Assembly (NCBI GenBank): GCA_023396415.1 | Contig: JAEWWJ010000003.1 | Span: 1 to 5,308 of the forward strand | Source of the DNA: Bacteroidota bacterium | GTDB taxonomy: Bacteria > Bacteroidota > Bacteroidia > Bacteroidales > F082 | Reading direction: 5' to 3' | DNA: 5,308 nucleotides | Shown here: in pieces, positions 5,201 to 5,308 of the stretch | How positions within the stretch are numbered: position 1 is the first letter of the stretch | How the letters are laid out: each line of letters starts with the position of its first letter | Translations under genes and position numbers: made by a program | Notes under the pieces: generated by a model | Told to the model about the DNA's origin: nothing | Database searches by the model: none | Seen by the model: the letters and a program-made list of their open reading frames with translations, nothing else

Positions 5201-5212
5201 AGCCTAAAGGCT
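5201..5212. repeat. Small palindrome AGCCTAAAGGCT
   Basis: AGCCT-AA-AGGCT is a perfect 5-bp inverted repeat with a 2-base centre, 20 bp after copy 5. The core differs from the GACCCC type. No T-run follows on either strand, so it is not a convincing terminator. Confidence 0.5.
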
Positions 5213-5231
5213 AAAGCATAGAGGGTTCTTA

Positions 5232-5269
5232 GAATGGAATTAAATTGATGCTTTTGATTTGAGATTTGA
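5232..5269. repeat. Right arm of the 38-bp imperfect direct repeat
   Basis: This is the partner of 4822-4859 in the same orientation (30 of 38 identical, with GAATGGAATTAAATTGAT as the best-conserved part). It lies just outside the palindrome cluster on the side away from the sigma operon. Confidence 0.7.
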
Positions 5270-5308
5270 ATATTTGAGAGGCTGTTTATTGTTCTTTTGT
5301 GGTCTAAA

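Larger units (their letters stand above)
4740..5308. other. Gene-free repeat-rich region upstream of the sigma operon
   Basis: There are 569 bases with no supportable gene. Open frames here (for example plus strand 4944-5141) translate the palindromic repeats and have no protein-like pattern. The contents are the sigma operon's upstream region with a near-palindrome at 4791-4804, one arm of a 38-bp direct repeat at 4822-4859, a cluster of REP-like palindromes at 4932-5180, a small palindrome at 5201-5212, and the second arm at 5232-5269. Bases 5270-5308 show nothing recognisable. 4860-4930 contains an isolated CGCCCCG but no clear repeat. Confidence 0.8.

Overview
The window looks like a chromosomal fragment from a member of the Bacteroidota (Bacteroidetes), probably environmental. 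The evidence is a DUF6029-type outer-membrane protein and an Omp28-related lipoprotein, both families known mainly from that phylum. Two signal peptides end in the typical '-AQ' context, there are no clear Shine-Dalgarno sequences, and the AT-rich heptameric and palindromic intergenic repeats are of a kind familiar from these genomes. No plasmid, phage, transposase, tRNA or rRNA signature is visible.

Layout: (1) 1-118 is an AT-rich leader with no supportable gene. (2) 119-3179 is a plus-strand, probably co-transcribed trio for the cell envelope: a secreted TlpA-like thioredoxin (WCKPC), a 555-residue DUF6029 outer-membrane beta-barrel candidate, and an Omp28-related lipoprotein with its own CVNC thioredoxin-like motif. 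(3) 3178-3319 is a convergent intergenic region built largely of 7-bp tandem repeats that run across the stop codons of both flanking genes. (4) 3316-4739 is a minus-strand operon: ECF sigma factor, a one-TM protein in the anti-sigma position (ATGA overlap with the sigma gene), then a membrane-anchored helical periplasmic protein resembling the CnrX/CpxP/Spy type. (5) 4740-5308 has no gene. It holds a 14-bp near-palindrome upstream of the sigma gene and a cluster of REP-like palindromes (core CGACCCCGCTGGGGTCG) in both orientations, flanked by a 38-bp imperfect direct repeat.

Working together: the plus-strand trio appears to be an envelope module in which all three mature proteins carry cysteine pairs (CxxC in two, C-x4-C in the barrel), so a shared redox or folding role is a reasonable inference but not proven. 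The minus-strand trio has the parts of a CnrYXH-like trans-envelope signalling unit (sensor, anti-sigma, sigma). Its signal and regulon cannot be read from the window. The two operons converge, and nothing seen here shows that one controls the other.
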